Assembly: GCA_000814665.1 (NCBI GenBank) | Contig: JWIH01000018.1 | Coordinates: forward strand, 396,550-460,549 | DNA length: 64,000 bases | Direction: 5' to 3' | DNA from: Pseudoalteromonas flavipulchra NCIMB 2033 = ATCC BAA-314 | GTDB taxonomy: Bacteria; Pseudomonadota; Gammaproteobacteria; Enterobacterales; Alteromonadaceae | Part shown: piece by piece, positions 34,477-44,514 of the stretch | Layout of the letters: each line of letters starts with the position of its first letter | Position numbering within the stretch: position 1 is the stretch's first letter | Notes under the pieces: generated by a model | Database searches by the model: none | What the model saw: the letters and a program-made list of their open reading frames with translations, nothing else | Told to the model about the DNA's origin: nothing | Position numbers and translations under genes: made by a program

Positions 34477-36366
34477 ATGAGTCAGCAAAACTATAATGCC
34501 GAAGCTATTGAGGTACTCAATGGCTTAGAGCCAGTTAAGCGCCGTCCTGGCATGTATACCGATACCACCAGACCTAATCATTTAGGCCAAGAGGTTATCG
34601 ATAACAGTGTCGATGAAGCCTTAGCCGGACATGCCACCAAGATTGACGTGATCTTGCACGAAGATAACTCCTTTGAAGTCATCGACGACGGTCGAGGAAT
34701 GCCAGTGGACATTCACCCAGAAGAGGGCGTGCCTGGGGTTGAATTGATCTTGACCAAACTTCATGCTGGGGGCAAGTTTTCCAATAAAAACTACCAGTTC
34801 TCCGGTGGTCTACATGGGGTGGGTATATCGGTTGTTAATGCGTTGTCGACTCGAGTCGAAATTACCGTTAAACGCGATGCGCAAATCTATGAAATGGCAT
34901 TTGAAAACGGCGATAAAGTCGAAGACTTAAGAGTGACCGGCAGTGTTGGTAAGCGTAATACCGGCACCTCAGTACACTTTTGGCCCGACGCGAGTTATTT
35001 TGACTCAGCTAACTTCTCAATTACTAAGTTAAACCACTTGCTCAAAGCCAAGGCTGTATTGTGTCCTGGGCTTAGAATTCGTTTTGTAAATAAACAGACG
35101 AAAGAAACGCAAGAATGGCACTACGAGGCAGGTCTTGAGGATTACCTAAAAGACAGCGCTGAAGGCTATGAAGTGCTGCCGAAATCCCCATTTACAGGCA
35201 GTTTCAGTGGCTCAACCGAAGGGGTTGATTGGGCGCTTCATTGGTTGCCAGAGGGCGGCGAATCCATCGCTGAAAGCTACGTAAACCTTATTCCAACGGC
35301 ACAAGGCGGAACTCATGTAAATGGGTTACGCCAAGGCTTACTTGAAGCGATGCGTGAGTTTTGTGAATTCAGAAACCTGATCCCGCGTGGCGTTAAACTG
35401 ACGCCTGATGATGTTTGGGACCGTTGTAGTTATGTCTTGTCGGTTAAAATGCAAGATCCACAATTTGCCGGTCAAACCAAAGAAAAGCTGTCATCACGTT
35501 CGTGCGCTACCTTTGTATCAGGCATTGTCAAAGACGCCTTTAGTTTATGGTTAAACGAACACACTGAAACGGCAGAGTTACTTGCTGAGCTGTGTATCAG
35601 CAATGCGCAAAAACGTTTGCGTGCTGCGAAAAAAGTGGTTCGTAAAAAAGTCACTTCGGGTCCAGCTTTACCGGGTAAATTAACCGATTGTTCTGGAAGT
35701 GAAACCGAACGCTCAGAAATCTTTTTGGTGGAAGGGGACTCAGCAGGTGGCTCGGCAAAACAAGCACGAGATCGTGAGTTTCAAGCAATCATGCCACTGC
35801 GCGGTAAAATCCTAAATACTTGGGAAGTGGAATCTGGACAGATCTTAGCCTCGCAAGAAGTACATGATATTTCTGTTGCCTTAGGTATTGACCCAGACTC
35901 TGAAGATTTATCAGGTTTGCGCTATGGCAAAGTATGTATCCTCGCGGATGCGGATTCTGACGGGCTTCACATTGCAACTTTATTATGCGCACTCTTTGTG
36001 AAGCATTTCCCTGAGCTTGTTCGTAAGGGCCATGTTTTTGTTGCCATGCCGCCGCTATTTCGCATTGATGTTGGTAAAGAAGTTTACTACGCCCTTGATG
36101 AAGATGAGAAAAAGGGCATTTTAGACCGTATTGAGGCTGAAAAGAAACGCGGAAAAGTAAACGTACAGCGCTTTAAAGGGTTGGGTGAAATGAACCCGTT
36201 GCAATTGCGTGAAACCACCATGGATCCAAATACTAGACGTTTAGTTCAGCTGACATTAGATGAGCCTGAACAAACCCTCGAAATGATGGATATGCTGTTA
36301 GCTAAAAAGCGCTCTGGCGACCGTAAAATTTGGCTTGAGCAGCACGGAGATAAGGCAGAGGTTTAA
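34477..36366 (+). CDS. parE: DNA topoisomerase IV subunit B
   Basis: ParE is the ATPase subunit of topoisomerase IV, which unlinks daughter chromosomes. The 629-residue protein contains the GHKL ATP site (EVIDNSVDEALAG, DDGRGMPV, SGGLHGVGISVVNAL) and the TOPRIM region with VEGDSAGGSAKQARDR and DADSDGLHIATLL. It is one codon-spaced step from the following dehydrogenase gene (ATG two bases after the stop), and parC follows that gene. Confidence 0.97.
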   Translation: MSQQNYNAEAIEVLNGLEPVKRRPGMYTDTTRPNHLGQEVIDNSVDEALAGHATKIDVILHEDNSFEVIDDGRGMPVDIHPEEGVPGVELILTKLHAGGKFSNKNYQFSGGLHGVGISVVNALSTRVEITVKRDAQIYEMAFENGDKVEDLRVTGSVGKRNTGTSVHFWPDASYFDSANFSITKLNHLLKAKAVLCPGLRIRFVNKQTKETQEWHYEAGLEDYLKDSAEGYEVLPKSPFTGSFSGSTEGVDWALHWLPEGGESIAESYVNLIPTAQGGTHVNGLRQGLLEAMREFCEFRNLIPRGVKLTPDDVWDRCSYVLSVKMQDPQFAGQTKEKLSSRSCATFVSGIVKDAFSLWLNEHTETAELLAELCISNAQKRLRAAKKVVRKKVTSGPALPGKLTDCSGSETERSEIFLVEGDSAGGSAKQARDREFQAIMPLRGKILNTWEVESGQILASQEVHDISVALGIDPDSEDLSGLRYGKVCILADADSDGLHIATLLCALFVKHFPELVRKGHVFVAMPPLFRIDVGKEVYYALDEDEKKGILDRIEAEKKRGKVNVQRFKGLGEMNPLQLRETTMDPNTRRLVQLTLDEPEQTLEMMDMLLAKKRSGDRKIWLEQHGDKAEV

Positions 36367-36367
36367 C

Positions 36368-37477
36368 ATGAAAATACATTGCAAATTGACCAAGGTAGCG
36401 ACGACACTGGCAGTAGCGTTATTAAGCTCACCAGCGCTGGCAAACGATATACTTTCGCGCCTTTCGGTACCAAAAGGGTATGAGCTGAGCTATTTTGCGA
36501 AAGATGTTGAAAATGCAAGACAAATGGCGGTGGGTAAAGATGGCACTGTGTATGTTGGCTCTCGCAAAGCGGGTAAAGTTCACGCACTCATTGACAACAA
36601 TCGTGATGGCGTAGCCGACAAGAAAATCTTGGTTGCAGAAGGGCTGAATATGCCCTCCGGTATTGCTCTAAAAGACGGTGACTTATACGTTGCTGAAGTT
36701 GAGCGTATTGTGCGGTTTAAGCAAATCGCAAAAAACCTCAAGGCACCGGTAAAAGAAGTGGTGTTTGATGATTTGCCTGACAAACGCCACCACGGCTGGA
36801 AGTACCTAACAGTATCGCCTGAAGGCGAACTGATCATTCCTGTTGGCGTGCCTTGTAATATTTGTGCCGAAGACCCTAAGTTTGGCCGTATATTTTCACT
36901 AAATCTTGAGACAAAAAAGCTTTCGACGATTGCCAAAGGTGTGCGTAACTCAGTGGGTTTCGATTATCACCCAGTAACCGGAAAGTTATGGTTTAGCGAT
37001 AACGGTCGCGACATGATGGGAGATGATATTCCACCATGTGAAATCAACCGCGTTGACGAAATAGGTCAGCATTTTGGCTTCCCGTATGTTCATGGCGGCA
37101 GTGTGCTAGACCCTGAATTTGGTGAGGGTAAATCGGTGACTGACTACGCCATGCCAGCACTTGCACTACAAGCGCACGTTGCACCGCTGGGCATTCACTT
37201 TTATCGTGGCGAGCAATTTCCAAAGGCAATGAAGCATCAGCTTTTTGTTGCTGAACATGGTTCTTGGAACCGCAGCAAAAAAGTGGGCTATCGAGTAATG
37301 CGAGCAAACGTGCAAGATGGCCAAATTCGAGGCTATGAGCCTTTCCTTACCGGCTTTATGGAAAACGAAACAACCTATGGTCGACCAGCCGCAATTGCAG
37401 AGCTCGATGACGGTAGCCTGCTCGTTTCCGATGATTACGCCAATGCGATATATCGCATCAGCTACAACAACAAGTAA
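36368..37477 (+). CDS. Secreted PQQ-dependent sugar (sorbosone) dehydrogenase-like protein
   Basis: A 369-residue beta-propeller protein of the soluble glucose/sorbosone dehydrogenase type. The ATG at 36368 follows GCAGAGG and gives a signal peptide, [19 protein letters not shown], with cleavage after SPALA, placing it in the periplasm. Propeller segments [39 protein letters not shown] and [14 protein letters not shown] are typical, and Arg/His residues near HHGWKYL fit the active site. Four or more cysteines suggest disulfides. Substrate and need for PQQ are inferred only. It is squeezed between parE (2-base gap) and parC (8-base gap) in an apparent three-gene operon. Confidence 0.82.
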   Translation: MKIHCKLTKVATTLAVALLSSPALANDILSRLSVPKGYELSYFAKDVENARQMAVGKDGTVYVGSRKAGKVHALIDNNRDGVADKKILVAEGLNMPSGIALKDGDLYVAEVERIVRFKQIAKNLKAPVKEVVFDDLPDKRHHGWKYLTVSPEGELIIPVGVPCNICAEDPKFGRIFSLNLETKKLSTIAKGVRNSVGFDYHPVTGKLWFSDNGRDMMGDDIPPCEINRVDEIGQHFGFPYVHGGSVLDPEFGEGKSVTDYAMPALALQAHVAPLGIHFYRGEQFPKAMKHQLFVAEHGSWNRSKKVGYRVMRANVQDGQIRGYEPFLTGFMENETTYGRPAAIAELDDGSLLVSDDYANAIYRISYNNK

Positions 37478-37485
37478 GGTGTAAC

Positions 37486-39789
37486 ATGACAGATCCTCAA
37501 GCCTTGTCCTTGCAAGGCATTGAACAACTTCCGATGGGGCGTTTTACTGAAGACGCCTACCTGAACTATTCCATGTATGTGATCATGGATAGGGCGTTGC
37601 CACATATTGGTGACGGCCTGAAGCCTGTACAACGTCGTATTGTATATGCGATGAGTGAGCTGGGCTTGTCTGCTCAAGCAAAATACAAAAAATCTGCCCG
37701 TACCGTCGGTGACGTATTGGGTAAATATCACCCTCATGGCGACAGTGCTTGTTATGAGGCCATGGTACTCATGGCGCAGCCGTTTTCTTATCGCTATCCG
37801 CTGGTGGATGGCCAAGGTAACTGGGGTGCTGCGGATGATCCTAAATCATTTGCTGCGATGCGTTATACCGAGGCGCGTTTATCTAAGTTCTCAGAAGTAC
37901 TGCTGAAAGAGCTTGGTCAAGGTACGGTTGATTGGACCGCTAACTTTGATGGCACCTTAGATGAGCCACAAGTGTTACCCGCGCGTTTACCACATATCCT
38001 GCTGAATGGGGTGACAGGTATTGCGGTGGGGATGGCAACCGATATTCCGCCGCATAACGTACGCGAAGTTGCTGAAGCTTGTTGTTTGTTATTGGATAAG
38101 CCTAAAACCGAACTAGAAGAAATTCTAGAATTGGTCAAAGCGCCAGATTATCCAACCGATGCGGAAATCATTACGCCGCAAGAAGAGATCAAAAAGCTTT
38201 ACACCACAGGTCGTGGCTCAATCAAGATGCGTGCTGTGTACACCGAAGAGCAAGGCGAAGTGGTGATCACCGCGTTGCCACATCAATGTTCGGGTGCCAA
38301 GGTGCTAGAGCAGATAGCGGCACAAATGACAGCGAAGAAACTCCCTATGGTAGCGGATTTACGTGACGAATCGGATCATGAAAATCCGACGCGTATCGTC
38401 ATCGTACCGCGCTCAAATCGAGTTAAGGTCGAGCCATTAATGGCGCACCTATTTGCCACGACGGATCTTGAAAAGAACTACCGTGTTAACATCAATATGA
38501 TTGGTTTAGACGGGCGTCCACAAGTTAAAGACTTGCGTCAGATTTTATCTGAGTGGTTAGTATTCCGTCGTGAAACGGTGCGTAGACGTTTGCAGTACCG
38601 TTTAGACAAAGTGCTTGCGCGTTTGCATATTCTTGAAGGTTTGATGATTGCATTTTTGAATATCGATGAAGTCATCGAAATCATTCGCAACGAAGACAAA
38701 CCAAAAGAAGAGTTAATAGCACGTTTTGGTCTTTCAGATAAGCAGGCAGAAGCAATTCTAGACCTGAAATTACGCCACCTTGCAAAGCTTGAAGAAATGA
38801 AGATCCGTGGTGAGCAGGATGAGCTTGAAAAAGAGCGTGATGGATTGGAAAAAACCTTAGGCTCTGAGCGTCGTATGTCGACATTAATGAAAAAGGAAAT
38901 CCAAGAAGCTGCTGAATTGTATGGCGATGATAGACGCTCACCGGTAGTTGAGCGTGGTGAAGCCAAAGCGCTTAGCGAAAAAGATTTGATCCCATCAGAG
39001 TCTGTAACTGTTGTGCTATCTGAAAAAGGCTGGGCGCGTTTTGCGAAGGGTCACGATATCGATGCCGAAGGGCTAAGCTACCGCTCAGGAGACAGTTATA
39101 AAGCCTCAGCCAAAGGTAAGAGTAATCAGCCTGCGGTGTTCTTAGATACCTCCGGGCGAGCCTTTGCAACCGATGCGCATAGTTTACCTTCAGCTCGGAG
39201 TCAGGGCGAGCCGATGACGGGCCGCTTTAACTTGGCGTCAGGATGTAACTTTGAACATGTGGTCATGGGCGAAGAGAAGTCGACTTACCTGATGGCGACC
39301 GATGGCGGTTACGGCTTTATCAGTGACTTTGCTGATATGGTGAGCAAAAACAAAAATGGTAAAGCGTTCGTCAGCGTGCCAAAAGGTGCACATTTGATGG
39401 CACCAATCCAGGTATTCGATGTTGCCACCGATATGTGTATGGCGATTTCGAGCGAAGGCAGAATGCTGCTATTCCCATTACGTGATTTACCTAAACTTGG
39501 TAAAGGTAAGGGGAATAAGATTATCTCTATTCCTAGCGCGAAAGTGCAAAGCCGCGAAGAGTTTGTCAAAGTGTTAGCGGTAGTACCTGAAGGCGTTTCT
39601 GTTACCTTACATGCAGGTAAGCGCAAGCTAACCTTAAAGCCGAGTGATCTAGAACACTATTATGGTGAGCGAGGTCGCAGAGGTAATAAGTTACCGCGCG
39701 GATTACAGCGTGTAGATAGCTATGATCTAGAGCACAATGGTGTCGAGACACCAGAAGACAATGACGCTAGCGTAGATACCGAAGAATAA
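37486..39789 (+). CDS. parC: DNA topoisomerase IV subunit A
   Basis: ParC is the DNA-cleaving subunit of topoisomerase IV. The 767-residue protein has the quinolone-resistance region [12 protein letters not shown] with the sensitive-type Ser and Glu, the catalytic Tyr in [11 protein letters not shown], and a C-terminal beta-pinwheel region with repeated GRG/GK elements and [14 protein letters not shown]. Start ATG 37486 follows AAGGTG. A terminator lies just after the stop. Confidence 0.97.
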   Translation: MTDPQALSLQGIEQLPMGRFTEDAYLNYSMYVIMDRALPHIGDGLKPVQRRIVYAMSELGLSAQAKYKKSARTVGDVLGKYHPHGDSACYEAMVLMAQPFSYRYPLVDGQGNWGAADDPKSFAAMRYTEARLSKFSEVLLKELGQGTVDWTANFDGTLDEPQVLPARLPHILLNGVTGIAVGMATDIPPHNVREVAEACCLLLDKPKTELEEILELVKAPDYPTDAEIITPQEEIKKLYTTGRGSIKMRAVYTEEQGEVVITALPHQCSGAKVLEQIAAQMTAKKLPMVADLRDESDHENPTRIVIVPRSNRVKVEPLMAHLFATTDLEKNYRVNINMIGLDGRPQVKDLRQILSEWLVFRRETVRRRLQYRLDKVLARLHILEGLMIAFLNIDEVIEIIRNEDKPKEELIARFGLSDKQAEAILDLKLRHLAKLEEMKIRGEQDELEKERDGLEKTLGSERRMSTLMKKEIQEAAELYGDDRRSPVVERGEAKALSEKDLIPSESVTVVLSEKGWARFAKGHDIDAEGLSYRSGDSYKASAKGKSNQPAVFLDTSGRAFATDAHSLPSARSQGEPMTGRFNLASGCNFEHVVMGEEKSTYLMATDGGYGFISDFADMVSKNKNGKAFVSVPKGAHLMAPIQVFDVATDMCMAISSEGRMLLFPLRDLPKLGKGKGNKIISIPSAKVQSREEFVKVLAVVPEGVSVTLHAGKRKLTLKPSDLEHYYGERGRRGNKLPRGLQRVDSYDLEHNGVETPEDNDASVDTEE

Positions 39790-39796
39790 CCGATAC

Positions 39797-39823
39797 AGGC
39801 CGCCCACCGCGGCCTTATTTTTA
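39797..39823 (+). terminator. parC terminator
   Basis: GGCCGC, a short loop and GCGGCC are followed by TTATTTTT, immediately downstream of the parC stop at 39789. Confidence 0.8.
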
Positions 39824-39835
39824 TCTGTTGCAAAC

Positions 39836-40047
39836 CATCGCGAGGTGAACTCGCTCCCACCAAATTAACCACTCTGTGTAGGTGTCTGTTCACCCATTGA
39901 ACTTTGCGTAGGAACCGGTTTATTCGGCGACCTTTGAGCTGTTTAGAACATCGCGAGGTAAACTCGCTCCCACCAAATTAACCACTCTGTGTGGGTGTCT
40001 GTTCACCCATTGAACTTTGCGTAGGAACCGGTTTATTCGGCGACCTT
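39836..40047. repeat. Two tandem 113-base units of REP-like elements
   Basis: Two nearly identical units start at 39836 and 39949. Each has an inverted element CATCGCGAGGTGAACTCGCT then CCCACC (opposite strand GTGGGAGCGAGTTCACC), a degenerate direct element GTAGGTGTCTGTTCACCC, and a direct element GTAGGAACCGGTTTATTCGG then CGACC (39908 and 40021). Each element is a hairpin with GTAG or GGAG-like sequence 5' of it. The units lie after the parC terminator. Confidence 0.8.
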
Positions 40048-40247
40048 GAACTTTAGAATATGGTGTCCCAAATCAAAAAATGAAAATAAAAAGACACTAT
40101 TATTGCAGCATTTTATTGCGCTTTACGTTAAAATATTCGGTTATACCAATCACACAAGTGCCTATGGCTTGCAAACAATTGTAATTGGTATCAATTGGCA
40201 GCACTTGCTGCTTGTCACCATCACACGGGCTTCCTAACGGGGTATTT
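40048..40247. other. Upstream region of the phosphoribosyltransferase gene
   Basis: This stretch follows the REP units. It contains a 49-base segment bounded by ATACCAAT (40143-40150) and ATTGGTAT (40184-40191), the same ends as the larger foldback element at 44648-44808. The frame of the next gene is open back to 40185 but that region is non-conserved. No convincing promoter was identified. Confidence 0.5.
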
Positions 40248-40811
40248 ATGTCAGATAAGTGCTATATCACAGCGCAACAATTGCTAGAAGATTCATTTCG
40301 CTTAGCCGCTAAAGTTTATGAAGACGGGTTTAGACCTGACTTTATTATCGGTATTTGGCGTGGTGGTGCGCCTATTGGTATCGCAGTTCAAGAATACTAC
40401 GATTACAAAGGTATAGAGACCGATCATATCGCAGTACGTACATCTTCTTACTATGGCATTGGTAAGCAATCTAAAGAAATCAAAGTTCACGGTCTGCATT
40501 ACATCGTTGAAAATGCAAACGCTGACGATTCATTGCTAATCGTTGATGACGTGTTTGATTCTGGCCGCAGTATTTTTGCGTTGAAAGAAAAGCTTGCAGA
40601 GCTAATGCGCTTGAACCTGCCTCGCGATATTCGTGTTGCTTGCCCATACTACAAGCCAGCAAACAAAAAAGTACCAATGACACCAGATTATTTTATTCAC
40701 GAGTCTGACGAGTGGTTGGTATTCCCTCACGAGCTGTCAGGTTTAACACCTGAAGAATTAGTGGAAGGAAAGTCTGACTTAGCAAATATTAAACACCTAT
40801 TTGCAAAATAA
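40248..40811 (+). CDS. Phosphoribosyltransferase (hypoxanthine PRT type)
   Basis: A 187-residue type I phosphoribosyltransferase, beginning MSDKCYITAQQLLEDSFRLA. The PRPP-binding signature LLIVDDVFDSGRSIF is intact, and FIIGIWRGGAPIGIAVQEYY supplies the PPi-binding loop. The family members of this length are annotated as hypoxanthine-guanine or xanthine-type salvage enzymes; substrate cannot be fixed by eye. ATG 40248 follows ACGGGG. A perfect hairpin shared with the convergent regulator gene follows. Confidence 0.85.
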   Translation: MSDKCYITAQQLLEDSFRLAAKVYEDGFRPDFIIGIWRGGAPIGIAVQEYYDYKGIETDHIAVRTSSYYGIGKQSKEIKVHGLHYIVENANADDSLLIVDDVFDSGRSIFALKEKLAELMRLNLPRDIRVACPYYKPANKKVPMTPDYFIHESDEWLVFPHELSGLTPEELVEGKSDLANIKHLFAK

Positions 40812-40824
40812 GTTAATCAGTACT

Positions 40825-40850
40825 CTAGGGCGAGCAAGTACTCGCCCTAG
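40825..40850. terminator. Bidirectional terminator between convergent genes
   Basis: CTAGGGCGAG and CTCGCCCTAG make a perfect 10-base-pair stem with a CAAGTA loop, between the phosphoribosyltransferase stop (40811) and the Crp-like gene stop (40870). T-run is short, so confidence is moderate. Confidence 0.65.
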
Positions 40851-40869
40851 TTATTCTAACCGCGAAAAA

Positions 40870-41526
40870 TTATGCTTGCGCGAAGCTATCAACAAAATCC
40901 TCAAGCGCGTCAACATCGACTGGCTTTAAGCCTTCACTACTGCGTACTATCAAGCCCTTTTCTACCAATTCACTGACCACCCGACGATATGCACGCTCAG
41001 TGGTCGCAAATCTTTCGGCTTCAGCACTTACCGTTGAGTAGGCACGAAGTAATGTTGGATTCGAATTCTCGGCACGTAATAAGCAATCTTTAGCGATGTT
41101 GTAGCTAAGCGGTAGCAGCAACTTGTCTAAGTTTATCTTTTGGTTTTCTGTAAACTTAGCGGCGATGGTTTGCGCGGTATACAGGCTCAGCTCAGGTTGC
41201 TCTAGCAGTAATTTTCGCCAATATTTTAGTTCAATGAGGTGATAGGTTACATCGCTCAAGCAAGTCACGGTATAAATACAAGGCTGATGATTCAGCGCTT
41301 CGATTTCGCCAATTAGCGTGTTGTTACAGTCCAGTTGTCCGAGTAATAGACGACGACCGTTACCGACATCATAACTAAAAGACACAGTACCACTGGTCAC
41401 CAATATGAGTTTACTCAATGGTTCATCTTGGTGGATCAAGACTTCTTTTTTGCTGTGCTGAAAACTATTACCAGCAAATGCGAGTAACTGTTCGACCAAA
41501 TTGGTTGAAAAATGATATTGAAACAT
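40870..41526 (-). CDS. Crp/Fnr family transcription regulator (YeiL-like)
   Basis: A 218-residue regulator with an N-terminal cyclic-nucleotide-binding-type barrel (about 15-125; LILVTSGTVSFSYDVGNGRR, LIGEIEALNHQP) and a C-terminal winged helix (about 145-210; TTERAYRRVVSELVEKGLI). The phosphate-binding-cassette Arg typical of cAMP binders is not evident, so the effector may not be cAMP; the organisation is close to E. coli YeiL. It is monocistronic and converges on the phosphoribosyltransferase gene. Target genes are unknown. Confidence 0.82.
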   Translation of the reverse strand: MFQYHFSTNLVEQLLAFAGNSFQHSKKEVLIHQDEPLSKLILVTSGTVSFSYDVGNGRRLLLGQLDCNNTLIGEIEALNHQPCIYTVTCLSDVTYHLIELKYWRKLLLEQPELSLYTAQTIAAKFTENQKINLDKLLLPLSYNIAKDCLLRAENSNPTLLRAYSTVSAEAERFATTERAYRRVVSELVEKGLIVRSSEGLKPVDVDALEDFVDSFAQA

Positions 41527-41810
41527 CTAGATGGCTCTTCGGACATATGTCCTATTTATTAAACTATAATGACGTTAGCATGAATTTTTCAGTTTTACGC
41601 TAACTCACACCGTTTAAGTAGTATCGGTTTTATCTCAGCGCTGTGGCGAAGAATTTAATAAACGATATTACCATTAAACCCCCACTTCCCGTGTTAGAGC
41701 TAATTTATTGGTGCTAATTTCTAGGGGCTTGTGGGTTAGCCTTTTTATTCTGCTCGATACGTAAATTCGAGCATAAACTATATGCTAACGCAACTTAGGG
41801 GAGAGGACAA

Positions 41811-42029
41811 ATGAGTTGGGAATATTTAGGCTATTTAGCCTCTGCTTTTTTGGTCGTTTCTTTGATGATGAGCGATGTTGCTAAGTTGCGTTGGTTCAAT
41901 TTAATGGGTTGTATTTGTTTTACCGCCTACGGTGCACTTATCCAAGCTTGGCCGGTGGCATTAACTAATGGTCTACTGGCACTAGTTAACACCTACCACT
42001 TGGTTAAATTGCAAAAAGATCAACGCTGA
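41811..42029 (+). CDS. Small YgjV-like inner-membrane protein
   Basis: A 72-residue protein with three short hydrophobic stretches (LGYLASAFLVVSLMM, LMGCICFTAYGALIQ, LTNGLLALVNTYHLV) separated by few charged residues. The pattern matches one half of YgjV-type membrane proteins. ATG 41811 follows GGGGAGAGG. The last 10 bases overlap the 3' end of the convergent amidohydrolase gene. Function unknown. Confidence 0.75.
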   Translation: MSWEYLGYLASAFLVVSLMMSDVAKLRWFNLMGCICFTAYGALIQAWPVALTNGLLALVNTYHLVKLQKDQR

Positions 42030-43660
42030 TATTTAAGCTCACCTGCAATCCACGTCTGCTCGACTTTAATATCATCAATTTTATCTTCGCTTACGGTAAA
42101 GTAATCTTGGTCGATTAAGATAAAGTCGGCCCATTTTCCTTGTTCTAAACTTCCCAGTTTATACTCTTGAAATGCGGCATACGCAGCATCAACTGTGAAT
42201 GCTTGTAGTGCTTGTTCTCTGGTTAGCTTTTCTGTTGGGCGCCAGCCATCTTTGGGTAAATCTTGATGGTCTTGTCTGGTGATAGCGGCATGCAGACCAT
42301 GGAAAGGGTTTGCAAGCTCCACTGGAAAGTCAGAACCCGCTGCGACTCTACTTCCTTGCTTTAAGAATGTTTGCCATGCGTAAGCGCCGCTAAGCTGTTT
42401 GTCGTCTAGGCGCTTTTCGGCCATATGCATATCAGATGTGGCATGAACAGGCTGCATTGATGGAATAATATCTAACGTCTTAAAGCGGGGGATATCATCC
42501 GGATGGACAATTTGTGCGTGCTCAATGCGATTTCTGAGCAGTCTTCCACCTGCTTTTTTAAAAACGTGTTGATATGAGTCTAGCACGATGCGATTCGCTC
42601 TATCGCCAATGGCGTGCGTGTGCGCACTGTAGCCGCTGCGTATGGCTTGGGTGATTAATGCTTCAAGCGTTGCTTGGTTTTCGAGCATTAACCCTTTGTG
42701 ACCTTTGCGGTCATGATAGTCGCGAATAAGTGCCGCACCTCGACTGCCAAGTGCGCCATCAGCATAGATTTTTACACTACGAATAGAGAGTTGATCTCGT
42801 GTATCTTTGATCACTCCGGCGTCTAACATCTCTGCGAGTTTGGGGGAGCTTGCACTTAACATAGCGTAGACGCGTAGCGGCATCGTGTGTTCCTTGGCGC
42901 GTGCTTGGTAAACCTGCCATGTGGTGTAGTCAATCCCGGCATCATGGGCTGAGGTAATGCCTAAACTCAGCAAGTGTTCTCCGGCTTTATTCAGCGCCTT
43001 GTTTACCTGTGCATTTGGCTGAGCTGGGACATGAGTGCGAATAAGGTCTTCTGCCTTGTCGATAAAAATCCCGCTCGGCATGCCGCTATTCAATGTAATG
43101 ATTTCACCGCCTTCAGGTGTCTTTGTTGATTTCGAAATGTTGGCAAGCGCCATCGCTTTTGAGTTTACCCAAATAGCGTGACCATCTACTCGAGTGAGCA
43201 TGACAGGCTTATCTTTTACGTACTTGTCGAGATCGGCTGCGGTTGGGAATTGTCCGCCGGGCCATAAGGTTTGATCCCAGCCTCGACCTATTATCCATTC
43301 ACTTTCATGGGCTTTGGCGTAGTGGCTAAGCCGTTTTCCTACTTCTGCAATGGTTTTGCTACCGCGCACGTCGAGTGTGAGTAAATTATTGCCAAGGCCA
43401 ATGATGTGACCGTGTGCATCAATTAAACCGGGCAATAGGGTTTTTCCCTCACCGTCAAACTTGGTTGCACTCGGGTATTGAGTACTAAGATCCTTTGAAC
43501 TTGTTTTTACGACTTTACCGTCTTTAATGACCAAAGAAGAAAAGCGCTCAATTTGCTGTGATTTAGTGGGCGTATAGCCATTTACATTGTGAATTAAGGT
43601 TACTTGAGCTGTTGATGACAGGCTAAAGCTAGCCAAAAGCGCGAGGAATGTTTTTTTCAT
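42020..43660 (-). CDS. Secreted amidohydrolase (YtcJ-like, Amidohydro_3)
   Basis: A metal-dependent amidohydrolase of 546 residues. ATG 43660 follows AAGGACAATATA and gives a signal peptide MKKTFLALLASFSLSSTAQ, so export to the periplasm is likely. Metal-binding features include LLPGLIDAHGHIIGLG (HxH), the carboxylated-Lys region near VKIYADGALGSRGA, HTHAIGDRANRIVL and GSDFPVE. Similar enzymes act on exo-amide bonds, but the substrate is unknown. It stands alone with the YgjV-like gene at its 3' end. Confidence 0.87.
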   Translation of the reverse strand: MKKTFLALLASFSLSSTAQVTLIHNVNGYTPTKSQQIERFSSLVIKDGKVVKTSSKDLSTQYPSATKFDGEGKTLLPGLIDAHGHIIGLGNNLLTLDVRGSKTIAEVGKRLSHYAKAHESEWIIGRGWDQTLWPGGQFPTAADLDKYVKDKPVMLTRVDGHAIWVNSKAMALANISKSTKTPEGGEIITLNSGMPSGIFIDKAEDLIRTHVPAQPNAQVNKALNKAGEHLLSLGITSAHDAGIDYTTWQVYQARAKEHTMPLRVYAMLSASSPKLAEMLDAGVIKDTRDQLSIRSVKIYADGALGSRGAALIRDYHDRKGHKGLMLENQATLEALITQAIRSGYSAHTHAIGDRANRIVLDSYQHVFKKAGGRLLRNRIEHAQIVHPDDIPRFKTLDIIPSMQPVHATSDMHMAEKRLDDKQLSGAYAWQTFLKQGSRVAAGSDFPVELANPFHGLHAAITRQDHQDLPKDGWRPTEKLTREQALQAFTVDAAYAAFQEYKLGSLEQGKWADFILIDQDYFTVSEDKIDDIKVEQTWIAGELKYQR

Positions 43661-43768
43661 TATATTGTCCTTCACTGAGAGTGTTTATTCAGAATAATCA
43701 TCTAACTCAATAAAGCCAAGTCTTTGAGTTGAGAGTATACTTGGGTTTTAAAGGAGTGGAGTGTCAAA

Positions 43769-44269
43769 GTGAAGTTGTTTGTTGTATACCTAGGTGGCCG
43801 TATTCAAGGTTGCCATATTGAAATGCATGATGTGCGCTTTGTCGCGGCAAATACAATTGAAGAAGCTTATCCCAAATTAAAGCAGCAATGGGTTGGTGAT
43901 AAAAACTCGGTGCATATGGATAGCTACACAATCATTGAACATGCCGATGGCTATGCCATTGAACTTACCGAAGAGCGTGTTGAGCAAGCTGAGTATTTGT
44001 ATTTTGTGAACCTGGGAGGATATAAGCCAGATAGTTTAGCTGAGGCGCATGACTTTGGGCTGTTCGTTGCGACGAATGCGGATGAAGCAAAAGAGAAGGC
44101 AAAAGCGTTTTTGCTTAACGGTTTTAGCCATATTCATAAAGACGATTTACATGATGTAGATGACTGTTTTGCCATCGATTTATTTGATCAAAACTTAAAT
44201 ATCAAGCTCACCCACAGTGGCCAATCAACACCGCTTACCCCTTTGTGGTTTGGTTATCATCCTCTATAA
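43769..44269 (+). CDS. DUF1543 protein, two tandem copies of the domain
   Basis: The 166-residue protein starts at GTG 43769; AAGGAG lies 12 bases upstream. It comprises two similar halves: MKLFVVYLGGRIQGCHIEMHDVRF-like at the start and LYFVNLGGYKPDSLAEAHDF from about residue 77, each the DUF1543 pattern. There is no signal peptide. Function unknown; internal duplication is common in the family. Codon usage and spacing fit a real gene. Confidence 0.83.
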   Translation: MKLFVVYLGGRIQGCHIEMHDVRFVAANTIEEAYPKLKQQWVGDKNSVHMDSYTIIEHADGYAIELTEERVEQAEYLYFVNLGGYKPDSLAEAHDFGLFVATNADEAKEKAKAFLLNGFSHIHKDDLHDVDDCFAIDLFDQNLNIKLTHSGQSTPLTPLWFGYHPL

Positions 44270-44286
44270 CCAATGTGAGGGATACT

Positions 44287-44514
44287 TTAGCCCTCACCCT
44301 CATTGTTTTCATCGTTATCTGCTTTTATGGCTATTTTAATAGCGACAATCACGACGGCAAACATTAAAAACGGCAGTGCAGCTAGAGAGTACTCGACAAT
44401 GTGGCTGTCTTTGTAGCTAGGTTGCAAAATAAAATGGCCACCCACACACATTAAGATCACTACAAACAGTAAAGGTAGCATCATAATCTCTTTGTTCTTT
44501 TTGTGTTTTTTCAT
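44287..44514 (-). CDS. Small hypothetical membrane protein
   Basis: A 75-residue product with a lysine-rich N-terminus (MKKHKKNKEIMMLPL), two membrane helices (about 13-30 and 41-63) and an acidic C-terminal tail DNDENNEGEG. I do not recognise the family. It lies between DUF1543 and the foldback element and has no obvious partner. The positive-inside charge pattern and clean frame support it as a gene. Confidence 0.6.
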   Translation of the reverse strand: MKKHKKNKEIMMLPLLFVVILMCVGGHFILQPSYKDSHIVEYSLAALPFLMFAVVIVAIKIAIKADNDENNEGEG

